Below are positions 39,387 to 48,725 of a stretch of 64,000 nt of DNA, in pieces. The position numbers were made by a program, and so were the translations under genes. The stretch's first letter is position 1. Each line of letters starts with the position of its first letter. The DNA is from Pediococcus stilesii. Its GTDB lineage: Bacteria; Bacillota; Bacilli; Lactobacillales; Lactobacillaceae. The notes below the pieces were generated by a model. It saw only the letters and a program-made list of their open reading frames with translations. It had not been told where the DNA came from and made no database searches. Where the stretch lies: the NCBI RefSeq assembly GCF_001437075.1, contig NZ_JQBX01000004.1, positions 1-64,000 on the forward strand, in the 5' to 3' direction.

Positions 39387-40103
39387 ATGCGAATAGATAA
39401 ATTTTTACATGATATGAATATCGGAACGCGAACACAAATTCGAAAATTAATTAAGGATAAATTAGTATTTATAAATAATGAACTTGTAAAGACCGGGAGG
39501 ATGAAAGTCGATCCACTGGCGGATGAGGTTCGGTTAGAAGAACAGGTGATTGAATATAAACGTTACTTTTATTTTATGCTAAATAAGCCGTTGGGAGTCG
39601 TCACTGCTACCGAAGATCGCAAACAAAAAACGGTCATGGATTTATTTAATAAGATTGATAAAAGGAAAGACCTTTTTCCCGTTGGTCGACTGGATAAGGA
39701 TACGCAAGGGCTACTGTTGGTGACTAACAATGGAATATTAGCACATAAGTTATTATCGCCTGAGCACCACGTGAGTAAGACATATGAGGCTGTGGTAACT
39801 GGAAAGATTACTGAGGATATTGCGCTTGAATTTCAACAGGGAATCGTTTTAAAAGATGGAACGCAATTAAAACCAGCTGAACTATTAATTGGAGAATACT
39901 CAGCGCTAGATAATCAAACGATAGTGCATATTACTTTAAATGAAGGTAAATATCATCAGGTTCGAAGGATGTTTGGAAGCGTTGGTGAGAGGGTGGTTTC
40001 TTTACGGAGAATCTCCTTTGGCCCATTAGACTTAGATGTTGGCTTGCTTCCCGGAACTTATCGAGAACTCACTGATTCCGAAATTGATCAATTAATTAAC
40101 TAA
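39387..40103 (+). CDS. rsuA: RsuA-family 16S rRNA pseudouridine synthase
   Basis: A 238-residue enzyme with an N-terminal S4 RNA-binding domain (M-R-I-D-K-F-L-H-D-M) and the catalytic Asp in P-V-G-R-L-D-K-D-T-Q-G-L-L-L near residue 104, then Y-H-Q-V-R-R-M-F near 191. The family makes pseudouridine in the small-subunit rRNA. It is in one transcript with the flippase, as in other lactobacilli. Confidence 0.93.
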   Translation: MRIDKFLHDMNIGTRTQIRKLIKDKLVFINNELVKTGRMKVDPLADEVRLEEQVIEYKRYFYFMLNKPLGVVTATEDRKQKTVMDLFNKIDKRKDLFPVGRLDKDTQGLLLVTNNGILAHKLLSPEHHVSKTYEAVVTGKITEDIALEFQQGIVLKDGTQLKPAELLIGEYSALDNQTIVHITLNEGKYHQVRRMFGSVGERVVSLRRISFGPLDLDVGLLPGTYRELTDSEIDQLIN

Positions 40104-40157
40104 AAAAGCACTTCATAAGTTGTTGGAACTAAATGCAACAATTTATGAAGTGCTTTT
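40104..40157. terminator. Bidirectional terminator
   Basis: A long stem (40108-40118 with 40143-40153, extended by TTGTTG/CAACAA) flanked by A- and T-tracts separates the convergent rsuA and nnrD genes. Confidence 0.9.
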
Positions 40158-40169
40158 GAATACAAGTGG

Positions 40170-41003
40170 TTATTGTAGATCTTTTAAAATTTTAGGTACT
40201 TGTTGGATTAAACGGTGAGGTAGTACTACTGATTCGGTTTCATAAATTTGGTCCGCAACAAAGCTATGCAAAAAAGTTCCAAGGGTTATACCAAGCGATA
40301 AGGAGTCTGATTGCGCAATTAATGCGGCTAGAATACCAGTTAGTACATCGCCAGAACCGCCGGTCGCCATTCCAGGATTACCAGCAATAATTTTTTGACG
40401 TTCACCGTGAGGATGGTAAATTTCGGTTTGAAAGTGTTTAAGAATAACGATTGAATCGAGCTGGTCAACCATTGCTTGGTTTGCGACTGGAAGTTGATTG
40501 GAAATTTTAATTCCAGATAGCCGCTGCCATTCCATTTGGTGGGGAGTAAAAATGGCTTTAGGATGCGTGATTTTAATTTGATTATCAGCAATTAAATCAA
40601 TGGCCGATCCATCGATAATAAGCGGAACAACTGGATTAATCTTTTCTAAAACATACCTTAAAATTCGAAGCGATTCAGCTGCCAGTCCCAGACCAGGGCC
40701 AATCACAACGATGGTTGCCGTTTTTAAAGCGTTACCTAGCTCTGAAAAATCCATGAAATTAATTAACATTACTTCAGCCGTTGTTGAATGAACTGCCGTA
40801 AAATTAGACGGATCCGTCGCTAATGTAACTAGGCCCCCTCCCGAATAGACGGCAGCGGAACTGGCCAGGATTCCAGCTCCACCATATTGGCTATTTCCAG
40901 CAATAACTAGTATATGGCCATAGCTGCCTTTATAACTATTATTTTGTCGCTTAGGCCATTTACCATTTAAATAATTTTTATCAACGTTGATCAATTGAAT
41001 CAC
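40170..41003 (-). CDS. nnrD: ADP-dependent NAD(P)H-hydrate dehydratase
   Basis: A 277-residue YjeF C-terminal (ribokinase-like) enzyme that repairs hydrated NADH and NADPH. Diagnostic segments are G-S-Y-G-H-I-L-V-I-A-G near residue 26, T-P-H-Q-M-E near 152 and the nucleotide-binding N-P-G-M-A-T-G-G-S-G-D-V-L near 210-222. No fused epimerase domain is present. GGAGGTGA precedes ATG. Confidence 0.93.
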   Translation of the reverse strand: MIQLINVDKNYLNGKWPKRQNNSYKGSYGHILVIAGNSQYGGAGILASSAAVYSGGGLVTLATDPSNFTAVHSTTAEVMLINFMDFSELGNALKTATIVVIGPGLGLAAESLRILRYVLEKINPVVPLIIDGSAIDLIADNQIKITHPKAIFTPHQMEWQRLSGIKISNQLPVANQAMVDQLDSIVILKHFQTEIYHPHGERQKIIAGNPGMATGGSGDVLTGILAALIAQSDSLSLGITLGTFLHSFVADQIYETESVVLPHRLIQQVPKILKDLQ

Positions 41004-41118
41004 CTCCAGATACAGTATAACTTAAAAGTAACAATATAAAAATTGTAATAAAGTGCATAAATAATGATTATGGAAGCGCTAAATTGTTATAATAGGTGAT
41101 GAAAGGTTGGTGTGTATT

Positions 41119-41571
41119 ATGGAATATAAAAAAATTTTATTTGGCTATGACGGTTCCCCAGAATCAATGGCAGCTTTTGACAAAGCAATTGAAATTGCGC
41201 AAAGAAATAGTGCTAAATTAGTGATTGCAAACGTTGTTAAAAGGCAGCACGCTAATACTGAAAGTGTCTCGTTAGGTTTCGGTGTTGCCGAAACGGACGT
41301 TGACATAAAAGAAACCCTACGATCGAGAGAAGAAAAACTGGAAGTTTTAAAGCATCAAGCGGAAGAAAAGGACCTTAGTGATGTTGAAATTGCTCTTAAA
41401 ATTGGAAATCCAAAATCGGTGTTAAGCTTTGATTTGCCAAAAGAGTATGGAATCGATCTAATTGTTCTGGGTGCAACGGGATTAGGTAAAGTTGCTCAGG
41501 TATTTATTGGTTCTACAGCAAGCTACGTCGTTGAAAATTCGGCAGCTGACGTTATAATTGTTAAAAATTAA
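41119..41571 (+). CDS. Universal stress protein, UspA family
   Basis: A 150-residue Usp with the ATP-type signature G-A-T-G-L-G-K-x(6)-G-S-T near residues 123-138 (G-2x-G-9x-G-S/T). I prefer ATG 41119, giving M-E-Y-K-K-I-L-F-G-Y-D-G-S, over an upstream GTG. Such proteins support survival under stress. It stands alone, followed by a terminator. Confidence 0.9.
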   Translation: MEYKKILFGYDGSPESMAAFDKAIEIAQRNSAKLVIANVVKRQHANTESVSLGFGVAETDVDIKETLRSREEKLEVLKHQAEEKDLSDVEIALKIGNPKSVLSFDLPKEYGIDLIVLGATGLGKVAQVFIGSTASYVVENSAADVIIVKN

Positions 41572-41586
41572 TTTAAAGTGTTAATA

Positions 41587-41660
41587 AAAAAGAGACCGTT
41601 TTGATACATTTCCGGGTGAAAAATTAGTCACCTAGAAACGTGCATCAATGGTCTCTTTTA
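41587..41660. terminator. Bidirectional terminator
   Basis: AGAGACC (41591-41597) pairs with GGTCTCT (41650-41656), with inner partial pairing including GGGTG/CACC, and A- and T-tracts on both sides. It serves the convergent usp and kinase genes. Confidence 0.85.
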
Positions 41661-41662
41661 AT

Positions 41663-42322
41663 TTAGATTGCTTTATGCATTGGTTCTTCAATTCGAATTT
41701 CTTTAAGTTTACGATCAATTTGGTTTAGGATAATTTTAACGTTATCTGCATTTGAAAGATCATATTTTTGTAGGTCGATCTTCATTTTAGGGCTAGCGTC
41801 GTATTCTTCGTACCAATCTTTATAAGCCGACCACATCTTAAAGTAGTAAGATTCTAGTTCAGGATTATTATCAAATTGTTCATAATCACGTCCGCGTTTC
41901 CGGATTCGATAAAGAATGGTATCGAAGTCGGTTTCAGCGTAAACCATTAAATCTGGAGCTTTTTTAGGAAGCTCTTGGAGTTCGTTCATCATGTTGTTTA
42001 GAAGGTTCATATAAACATCAAATTCGGTATCAGTGATATTACCTTCTTTATTATTTTCGCGCGTAAACAGTGCGTCTTCGTAGATTGAGCGATCAAGGAC
42101 GTTATTATCGTCGGCTAAAGCTTTTTTGATCATTTGGAATCGTTTGTTCAGGAAATAAATTTGAAGTAAGAAACCATAACTTTTTTGGTCTGAATAATAC
42201 AGTGGCAAAACTGGATTGTCACCAACTGGTTCATAGAATGCTTGGGTGCCATAGTAGTCAGCAATTTTCCCTGTTAATGTAGTTTTACCAACGCCGATCA
42301 TTCCTGCTGTAATTATCACCAT
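41663..42322 (-). CDS. Deoxynucleoside kinase
   Basis: A 219-residue kinase of the dAdo/dGuo kinase family: P-loop G-M-I-G-V-G-K-T at 7-14, the D-R-S-I-Y-E-D segment near 77 and a lid region R-I-R-K-R-G-R-D-Y-E near 137. It phosphorylates deoxynucleosides for salvage, important in lactobacilli. The gene is monocistronic; AGAGGGGC precedes ATG. Confidence 0.9.
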   Translation of the reverse strand: MVIITAGMIGVGKTTLTGKIADYYGTQAFYEPVGDNPVLPLYYSDQKSYGFLLQIYFLNKRFQMIKKALADDNNVLDRSIYEDALFTRENNKEGNITDTEFDVYMNLLNNMMNELQELPKKAPDLMVYAETDFDTILYRIRKRGRDYEQFDNNPELESYYFKMWSAYKDWYEEYDASPKMKIDLQKYDLSNADNVKIILNQIDRKLKEIRIEEPMHKAI

Positions 42323-42557
42323 AAAATGCCCCTCTTTAATTTTTTTGCCGAAATCTAGTATGCGGAGATACTAAATCTTTAAACAGCCACAACATATTGT
42401 ATAAAGAATTTTAAAACAAAACAAGCTTGAATTTTCATCAAAAAACTGCTTTAAGTTTAAAAAACATACTGAAATTTTTTTGAAAATGAATAGTAATTGA
42501 AAAGCGACCGCAAATTCGATACGCTAGGAGTATATTAATTTGTGAGGGAAAATAATT

Positions 42558-43379
42558 ATGATAAAACTAGTTGTAAGTGATTTAGACGAAACCTTAGTTG
42601 GCCCAGATGGAAAGGTTTCTGACGTAAATGTCAAAGCCATCAAAAAGGCCAAGGCAAAGGGAGTTAAATTTGTTCCTAATACAGGGCGCGGGTTTCAATC
42701 GGTTCAACCTTTGTTAGATACATTGGGTTTAAGAGAACAAGAAAATGAATACGTAATTTCTTACAACGGTGGAGCAATTGTTGAAAATAAGGATTTAAAA
42801 GTGTTGCAGACAAATGCACTATCATTTGATCAAGCAAGTCAAATTTTTAATGTTGCTAAGAAATATGCGGACTATTCAACGCACGTGTATACAATGGACC
42901 ATGTGTACGTGTTTAATGAAATTAAAGAAGATATGGACTACATGCTAAGTCGGGGTGTAGAACCAGTAATGTTTACTGAGGATAACTTAGAAAAATTCCG
43001 CGACGACCCTATTCTAAAAGTAATTACGATGAATTCAAATGTTGAAAAAAGGGTAGCGATGCGGGATGCGGTATTAAAGGAAATTGATTTTGAAGTTAAT
43101 GCAACTTTTTCATCTGATCGATACACGGAGTTTAATTTAAGTGGAGTAGACAAGGGGAATGCAACTCTTGAACTGGCTGAAAAATTAGGAATTAAGCGTG
43201 ACGAGATTATGGCTTTGGGAGACAATAGCAATGATATAGCGATGTTAAAAAAGGTTGGGCTACCAGTGGTTGTCTCGAACGCGAATGATGCTGCAAGAAA
43301 CGCCGCAAAATTTGTAACTGAGGGAGACTATACGAGCGGAGTGGCCGAAGCGATCAATAAATTTATTTTAGGTGATTAG
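42558..43379 (+). CDS. Cof-type HAD phosphatase
   Basis: A 273-residue HAD-IIB hydrolase: nucleophile motif D-L-D-E-T (residues 8-12), cap domain in the middle and G-D-N-S-N-D-I near 219. Substrates are usually sugar phosphates or flavin/pyridoxal phosphates; none can be assigned. It heads a run with three small genes, the first of which starts directly after its stop. Confidence 0.92.
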   Translation: MIKLVVSDLDETLVGPDGKVSDVNVKAIKKAKAKGVKFVPNTGRGFQSVQPLLDTLGLREQENEYVISYNGGAIVENKDLKVLQTNALSFDQASQIFNVAKKYADYSTHVYTMDHVYVFNEIKEDMDYMLSRGVEPVMFTEDNLEKFRDDPILKVITMNSNVEKRVAMRDAVLKEIDFEVNATFSSDRYTEFNLSGVDKGNATLELAEKLGIKRDEIMALGDNSNDIAMLKKVGLPVVVSNANDAARNAAKFVTEGDYTSGVAEAINKFILGD

Positions 43380-43380
43380 C

Positions 43381-43581
43381 ATGAAAAAGAAAAATTTTTA
43401 TCGTAGTGGATTGATATTACTGATTTTGTCAACAATTATAATGGTAATGACCTGGCAATCGTCCTTAAATCAGACCAATAAATTAATTATTATAGTCATT
43501 GTTGGGGTAATCCTGTCGTGGTATATCCAGTATTTTTCGGCTCGGTTGACCGATGATCCCAAAAACAGGAGGAAAAAATGA
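43381..43581 (+). CDS. Small two-TM membrane protein (66 aa)
   Basis: A 66-residue protein with two hydrophobic helices (about 9-25 and 33-51) and a basic tail. TTAGGTGATT precedes ATG 43381, so the longer frame is rejected. Coupled by ATGA overlap to the next membrane gene, suggesting a two-component small membrane complex. Unknown function. Confidence 0.65.
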   Translation: MKKKNFYRSGLILLILSTIIMVMTWQSSLNQTNKLIIIVIVGVILSWYIQYFSARLTDDPKNRRKK

Positions 43582-43790
43582 AATCATTAAGAATTGTATT
43601 ACCGTTAGTCGTGGCAGTGATTCTTGTAGTAGCAACGGAGCTTTTTCATTTAAGTGGTGCGCCATTAATAATTGCTTGGGTTGTCGGATTTTTATTTTCA
43701 ATGATAACCACCGCAATTTTTGAAGTTAAATTAAGAATGAAGGATTTTCGAAAAAAACAAGAGGCTGAAAAGAAGCAGGGGGAACAATAG
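43578..43790 (+). CDS. Small two-TM membrane protein (70 aa)
   Basis: A 70-residue protein with two membrane helices (about 5-21 and 27-48) and a long basic/acidic cytosolic tail. CAGGAGG precedes ATG, which overlaps the upstream stop. It lies between another small membrane gene and a YbjQ-like gene. Function unknown. Confidence 0.65.
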   Translation: MKSLRIVLPLVVAVILVVATELFHLSGAPLIIAWVVGFLFSMITTAIFEVKLRMKDFRKKQEAEKKQGEQ

Positions 43791-44069
43791 ATGTTTATAA
43801 CAACGGAAGCGATAAATGTTGGTTATACAATAAAAGGAGTCGTTGAAGCAACTAGTAGTCTGATGCTTTCATCGGAAGACATTGATAAGTACAACATGTT
43901 TGATCAGTTATTTGATGATTCCAAAAATAAAATACAAAAAAAGGCAGAACTGCTAAATGGAGATGGCATCATTGGCCTCAGGTACAATACAGAAGTAACC
44001 GAGGTTCAAGGCGCTCCTAAATTTTTAATTGTTCACGCATATGGGACCGTTATTTCAATCGATAAATAA
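43791..44069 (+). CDS. YbjQ-family (UPF0145-like) protein
   Basis: A 92-residue protein of the YbjQ type, a compact fold often annotated as heavy-metal-binding domain. Segments I-K-G-V-V-E-A-T-S near residue 14 and G-D-G-I-I-G-L-R-Y near 57 match. It begins directly after the upstream stop with AGGGGGAA. Biochemical role unproven in the family. Confidence 0.75.
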   Translation: MFITTEAINVGYTIKGVVEATSSLMLSSEDIDKYNMFDQLFDDSKNKIQKKAELLNGDGIIGLRYNTEVTEVQGAPKFLIVHAYGTVISIDK

Positions 44070-44074
44070 TCATA

Positions 44075-44144
44075 AAAGCCGCAAACTAAGAAAGGATTTG
44101 ACCAGTAAAGGTTAGATTTCGTTAGCTTAGTGGCGGTTTTTTAT
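44075..44144 (+). terminator. Terminator
   Basis: CCGC..ACTAAG (44079-44090) pairs with CTTAGT..GCGG (44126-44136), followed by a run of T. It ends the HAD-ybjQ unit. Confidence 0.8.
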
Positions 44145-44206
44145 TATGAAAATCTATTAAAACGTTTTTTCTGGCGGAAATAATAAGAAAGTGACCTATT
44201 AATATA

Positions 44207-44434
44207 TCACCTCTTGCCAATATGTCTAATATTGACTTGATTAACATCACAGTTATCAACCTGTGTTGTATAATCGATACCATAGGCAATATATCGTTCA
44301 CTTGGATCATTATTTAGAATATTAACAACCACATATTCATCGGTAACCTCGATAACCTTACCAACAAAGGGCTTTTTTAAATCTTTTGATTTTTTGCATT
44401 TTACGATGCAGTTAATATTAAGTGTTGCCATCAT
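44207..44434 (-). CDS. Small hypothetical protein, KOW/SH3-like (75 aa)
   Basis: A 75-residue protein with the beta-barrel-like segment G-K-V-I-E-V-T-D-E-Y-V-V-V-N-I near residue 25 and a basic end, possibly a small RNA- or protein-binding barrel. GAGGGAG lies 9 bases before ATG 44434. It stands alone between the terminator and tRNA-Leu. Function unknown. Confidence 0.6.
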   Translation of the reverse strand: MMATLNINCIVKCKKSKDLKKPFVGKVIEVTDEYVVVNILNNDPSERYIAYGIDYTTQVDNCDVNQVNIRHIGKR

Positions 44435-44619
44435 GCTCAGTTACTCCCTCTTAATTTATTGTTATTATATCGAATTTATGATTGTTTGTGTTAATTTTAT
44501 ATCCATTCCATAGTATATAATATGTTTTTTAATCTGTTATAAATCTTTTTGTAATGTTTTTAAAATAAAAATACATTATTCACATTCATTTCAAATTAGT
44601 GTAAAATATTACTTGTTAA

Positions 44620-44703
44620 GCCGCAGTGGCGGAATTGGCAGACGCGCAGCGTTCAGGTCGCTGTATAGGTAACTATGTGCAAGTTCGAATCTTGTCTGCG
44701 GCA
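44620..44703 (+). tRNA. tRNA-Leu (CAG)
   Basis: A complete class II tRNA: acceptor GCCGCAG/CTGCGGC, D-arm GCG..CGC, anticodon stem CAGCG/CGCTG with loop TTCAGGT (anticodon CAG at 44654-44656), a long variable arm, T-arm with loop TTCGAAT and discriminator A. CCA is not encoded. A terminator follows at 44752. Confidence 0.97.
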
Positions 44704-44751
44704 TATGGGTATTAAAAAGGATAATAATGAACTGAATTAAATCAGTGCATG

Positions 44752-44782
44752 AACTGAGAATCATTAGATTTTCAGTTTTTTT
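44752..44782 (+). terminator. Terminator after tRNA-Leu
   Basis: An 11-bp stem with one wobble (44752-44762 with 44767-44777), four-base loop and T-run. Confidence 0.88.
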
Positions 44783-44952
44783 GTACCTTTAATTAAAAGC
44801 GTTACAAAAATAACGTGTATGTAACCGTTTTTATTGTTCACTAATATACCCTATTTTTACCATGATTTATAGACAAATTTTTACATAGACATCTAAAAGC
44901 TAAAAAAGGCGTATACTACAAGCGTATTTCGGAAATTAAAAGGAGCATACAG

Positions 44953-45594
44953 ATGGAAAAGCTGGATTATAAAAAACAAGATTTATGGCAACCCGAACTA
45001 AAGAATATTCAATCACCGATCCGCTTAATAGGCAGCGACGCTGAAATAATTGAAAAAAGAGCTTTTGAGGTGACGGAAAATTATTTTGCAATGGGGATGC
45101 ATAGTAAAATTAACAATCTGTCAATTTTAGCCCAGGGCCAAACTGAAATTGATGGACGAATTTACTCATTACAAGAGGTTCATTTTCATCATGTGGCAGA
45201 ACACGGCTTTGAGGGTGAAGAAGAATTAAGACCGCTGGAAATTCATTTTGTCCATCAAAACTCTTTGGGACAAGTTGCAGTTGTTGCAGTAACGATGAAA
45301 ATTGGAAAAGAAAATCCGGTAATTCAAAAGGTAATTGCAGCGATGCAAGACCATTATCAAATTACCGGAAAGTTTAGTTTAACCGAATTGATCCCAACCC
45401 AAGGTCATTATTTACGTTATTTGGGTTCGCTAACTACGCCACCACTTTCAGAGGGAGTAGAATGGGTTGTTTTTGAAAGCCCACAAGAACTAAGTCTGAA
45501 ACAATTAGATCAGTACGTAGCCGCTTTTCCAGATCACAATAATCGAAAATTTCAAGAAATCAATGGTCGAACAATTCAAAAATTTTCAATCTAA
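44953..45594 (+). CDS. cah: Alpha-type carbonic anhydrase
   Basis: A 213-residue alpha carbonic anhydrase without signal peptide, so cytosolic. Zinc ligands lie in V-H-F-H-H (His near 77 and 79) and E-I-H-F-V-H (near 98); the conserved L-T-T-P-P-L-S-E-G-V-E-W segment is near 158. It interconverts CO2 and bicarbonate, useful for carboxylating steps in lactobacilli. AAAAGGAGC precedes ATG; TATACT at 44921-44926 is a likely -10. Confidence 0.93.
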   Translation: MEKLDYKKQDLWQPELKNIQSPIRLIGSDAEIIEKRAFEVTENYFAMGMHSKINNLSILAQGQTEIDGRIYSLQEVHFHHVAEHGFEGEEELRPLEIHFVHQNSLGQVAVVAVTMKIGKENPVIQKVIAAMQDHYQITGKFSLTELIPTQGHYLRYLGSLTTPPLSEGVEWVVFESPQELSLKQLDQYVAAFPDHNNRKFQEINGRTIQKFSI

Positions 45595-45614
45595 AAAAAT
45601 AAAGTTAACTAAAT

Positions 45615-45650
45615 AAAAGCAGTCACAACAAGTTGCCGTGACTACTTTTA
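45615..45650. terminator. Bidirectional terminator
   Basis: AGTCAC (45621-45626) pairs with GTGACT (45638-45643), flanked by AAAAG and CTTTT-type tracts and a long T-run. It separates convergent genes. Confidence 0.8.
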
Positions 45651-45696
45651 TTTTTTTACTGGAATTTAAAAGATTTATCTGGGTAAAATTACTAGT

Positions 45697-46215
45697 TTAA
45701 AATGAGTGCGTTATAAGTGATATACCAAAAATTATAAATAGTAAGGCAATTATCGTTGAAATCGAAATTACCGTAATAATTGGGGAAAACAGCAAAACAA
45801 TTCCTAAAATGATTCCAATAATTGAAATGATAGTATCAATGGTGTAGTACTTTGTACTAAATGATTGGATTGTTTTGGCTAGCCCAAGTGTCGTAATTGA
45901 GTCTAACAAGAACATCAATGCTAGTGAAATAGTAACAAGTAGCATTCCAAATTCTTTATTGAAGAGCATAATAAGGCCGATAATAATATCGAAAATTGCA
46001 TTAAATGTTAACCACGTGGAATTACCTAAAAAAGGACGAATCCAAAACAATTTATACATTCCAACTAATAAACTAGCAATTGCAGCAATAATGACGACGA
46101 TCCCAAAAGTTGAGAGCGGATTTTGAAAAGCCATAATGGCAATGACTATGAATAGAATTCCTAAGACTAAAGCAAAAGGGTCAAATTTGTTTATCCGATT
46201 TTCCACTGTAATCAC
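45697..46215 (-). CDS. DUF308/HdeD-family membrane protein
   Basis: A protein of about 170 residues with six hydrophobic helices in paired repeats, matching DUF308 (HdeD-like) proteins linked to acid stress in enterics. The start is either GTG 46215 or GTG 46206; AAGGAAGG precedes both. It overlaps the end of mscL by about 30 bases, so the two form a membrane-stress operon. Confidence 0.8.
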   Translation of the reverse strand: MITVENRINKFDPFALVLGILFIVIAIMAFQNPLSTFGIVVIIAAIASLLVGMYKLFWIRPFLGNSTWLTFNAIFDIIIGLIMLFNKEFGMLLVTISLALMFLLDSITTLGLAKTIQSFSTKYYTIDTIISIIGIILGIVLLFSPIITVISISTIIALLFIIFGISLITHSF

Positions 46216-46597
46216 TACCTTCCTTGATGGTTGAATTTGCGAGGAGGTCTCGAATTTCTTTTAAATAGATTTCTGATTGATCTGGTTCCACTTCATCATC
46301 ATCAACTTTTTTTCTTGTAATCCGGTTAACAATTTTAACCAAAATAAAAACGACGAAGGCGACGATTATAAAACTAATTATGGAATTAATGAAACTGCCG
46401 ACTTTAAATGTTGCATCTTGGAATTTGAAACTCCAGTCGGAAAAATCAATTCCACCAACAAATATTCCAATCAAAGGATTAATTAAATTGCTAACAAGTG
46501 ACTTTACAATTGATGTAAAAGCTCCACCAATGATAACCCCAACAGCAAGATCCATCACATTACCACGGGAAATAAATTCTCTAAATTCTTTTATCAT
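46181..46597 (-). CDS. mscL: Large-conductance mechanosensitive channel
   Basis: A 138-residue MscL: M-I-K-E-F-R-E-F-I-S-R-G-N-V-M-D-L-A-V-G-V-I-I-G-G-A-F start with TM1, a second TM around 72-95 and a cytosolic helix bundle at the end. It opens under membrane tension to release solutes. ATG 46597 with AGAGGTCG is preferred over the longer frame. Confidence 0.95.
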   Translation of the reverse strand: MIKEFREFISRGNVMDLAVGVIIGGAFTSIVKSLVSNLINPLIGIFVGGIDFSDWSFKFQDATFKVGSFINSIISFIIVAFVVFILVKIVNRITRKKVDDDEVEPDQSEIYLKEIRDLLANSTIKEGSDYSGKSDKQI

Positions 46598-46830
46598 ATA
46601 ACTCGACCTCTCTTTTCGATTTGATAAGTTAATTTTAATTATTTTTATAATAAAATACAATTAAAACGCATTAATATTAAAAATTTGTATAGTAACCAAA
46701 AATATGATATTTTTGGTGCAATTTTAAGAAAAACTAACAGTAGTAGTATTGATATGTAATTTTTGCTAAAATATTATCTGTTACGGGAAATAAGTACCTA
46801 TATATTTGAAAGATAAAAGGGGATTAAAAA

Positions 46831-48711
46831 ATGTGCGGATTTGCTGGTTACATTAATCAAGCTAATGTAAATAAAGACACAATCAAGTCGATGGCCGATC
46901 GAATTAAACATCGAGGACCAGACGATGAAGCATTTTTCCAAGATGAAAATGCGTCAATGGGATTCCGACGCCTATCAATTATTGATTTGGCTCACGGACG
47001 TCAACCAATGATGAATAGTACTGAAACAAAGGTGCTAACTTTCAATGGCGAAATTTACAACTACAAACAGGTTCGAGAAGAACTGAAGGAACTAGGCTAT
47101 AAGTTTAGAACAGATGTTGATTCTGAAGTTTTAATTCACGGCTACGATGCGTGGGGAGCTGAATTGTTACAAAAACTTCGCGGAATGTTTGCTTTTGTAA
47201 TTTATGATATGGAAAAACAAGAAGTGTTTGGGGCGCGTGACCATTTCGGAATCAAGCCACTTTACTATTATGATGATGGAAAGACATTCCTATGGGGATC
47301 AGAAATTAAGGCATTCATGGATCATCCAAACTTTGTTAAGGAATTTAACGAGGAACTTTTACCAATTCATTTAAGTTTTGAGTTTATTCCATCTAAGGAA
47401 ACCATGTTTAGAAACGTCTATAAGCTTCTTCCAGGAACTTATTTCCTTCATAAAAATGGTAAGACGGAAACGCATACGTACTTTAAATTTAATTATGATC
47501 ATATTGATGAATCACAAACAATTGAAGACGATGCTAAAAAGATTCGTAAAATTGTGAGTGACTCAGTTGATGCGCATATGATTGCTGATGTTGAAGTAGG
47601 TAGCTTTCTTTCTAGTGGAATTGATTCAAGTTACGTTTTGGCTGAAGCAGCTAAGTTCAAACCAATTCAATCTTTCTCACTAGGATTTAGAGATTCAAAA
47701 TATAGTGAATTAAGTTATTCAACGGAGTTTGCAAAGGAAATCCACCAAAAAAATACACCACTTTACATGGATGGTGATGACTACTTCGATATTTTACCAA
47801 CGATCATGTACTATATGGACGAACCATTATCTAACCCTTCAGCAATGCAATTGTTCTATCTCTCTAAAGGGACACGCGAAAGTGTTAAAGTTGCTTTATC
47901 AGGTGAAGGGGCAGACGAATTTTTCGGTGGTTACAATACGTACCTTGAGTCCTTTACCTTTGAACGTTATCAAAAAATGGTTCCACAATTTATCCGAAAA
48001 GGATTGGCAAAGGCCGTTTCTGGGCTACCTCGTTTCCATGGACGACGTTTCTTAATGCGTGGTGCTCAGCCATTGAGTGAACGTTACTATCGTGTTAACT
48101 ACGTCTTTAATCAACAAGAACGTGACCAAATTTTACGTAAACCAGAATTAAATGTTGACTCTGGTGCGTACACACAGCATATTTTCGACGAAGTTAAGGG
48201 TAAAGATGAGATGACTCAAATGCAGTATTTTGACATCAATACCTGGCTTCCATACGATATTTTGCACAAGGCTGACCGAATGAGCATGGCCAATTCACTT
48301 GAAGTCCGAACACCATTGGTTGACCGTGAAGTGGCTAAGTTTGCTTCAACGATGCCAATTAAAACTAGAATTCATAAAGATGAAACAAAGGTTTCACTTC
48401 GAAGGGCAGCAGAGGCTGAACTGCCAGAACGTGTTGCCAAGAAGGAAAAACTAGGTTTTCCATCACCGATCGCTAATTGGATTAAAGAAGACAAGTATCG
48501 TCAGCGAATTGAAGAAGCTTTCAATTCTGATGTGGCCAAGAAGTTCTTTAAACCAGAGGCCTTGATGCATATTCTTGAAGAACATGTTAATGGAAAATCA
48601 AGTATGCAAAAGATTTTTACAATTTACACATTTATTCTTTGGTATGAAGTATATTTCCCAGAGAATACAAGTGCTAAGACAGTGAACTTAGTTAGAAGAA
48701 CTCAAGTATAG
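46831..48711 (+). CDS. asnB: Asparagine synthase-type amidotransferase, likely D-Asp amidating
   Basis: A 626-residue class II glutamine amidotransferase: N-terminal catalytic Cys2 (M-C-G-F-A-G), glutaminase to about 190, then the synthetase domain with PP-loop S-S-G-I-D-S-S near 262. AsnB-type enzymes make Asn from Asp, but relatives (AsnH of lactococci) amidate the D-Asp of the wall cross-bridge. Here it heads an operon with murE, a D-Asp ligase and Asp racemase, so cell-wall amidation is the better reading. Confidence 0.9.
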   Translation: MCGFAGYINQANVNKDTIKSMADRIKHRGPDDEAFFQDENASMGFRRLSIIDLAHGRQPMMNSTETKVLTFNGEIYNYKQVREELKELGYKFRTDVDSEVLIHGYDAWGAELLQKLRGMFAFVIYDMEKQEVFGARDHFGIKPLYYYDDGKTFLWGSEIKAFMDHPNFVKEFNEELLPIHLSFEFIPSKETMFRNVYKLLPGTYFLHKNGKTETHTYFKFNYDHIDESQTIEDDAKKIRKIVSDSVDAHMIADVEVGSFLSSGIDSSYVLAEAAKFKPIQSFSLGFRDSKYSELSYSTEFAKEIHQKNTPLYMDGDDYFDILPTIMYYMDEPLSNPSAMQLFYLSKGTRESVKVALSGEGADEFFGGYNTYLESFTFERYQKMVPQFIRKGLAKAVSGLPRFHGRRFLMRGAQPLSERYYRVNYVFNQQERDQILRKPELNVDSGAYTQHIFDEVKGKDEMTQMQYFDINTWLPYDILHKADRMSMANSLEVRTPLVDREVAKFASTMPIKTRIHKDETKVSLRRAAEAELPERVAKKEKLGFPSPIANWIKEDKYRQRIEEAFNSDVAKKFFKPEALMHILEEHVNGKSSMQKIFTIYTFILWYEVYFPENTSAKTVNLVRRTQV

Positions 48712-48725
48712 GTGGAGATGAGTAA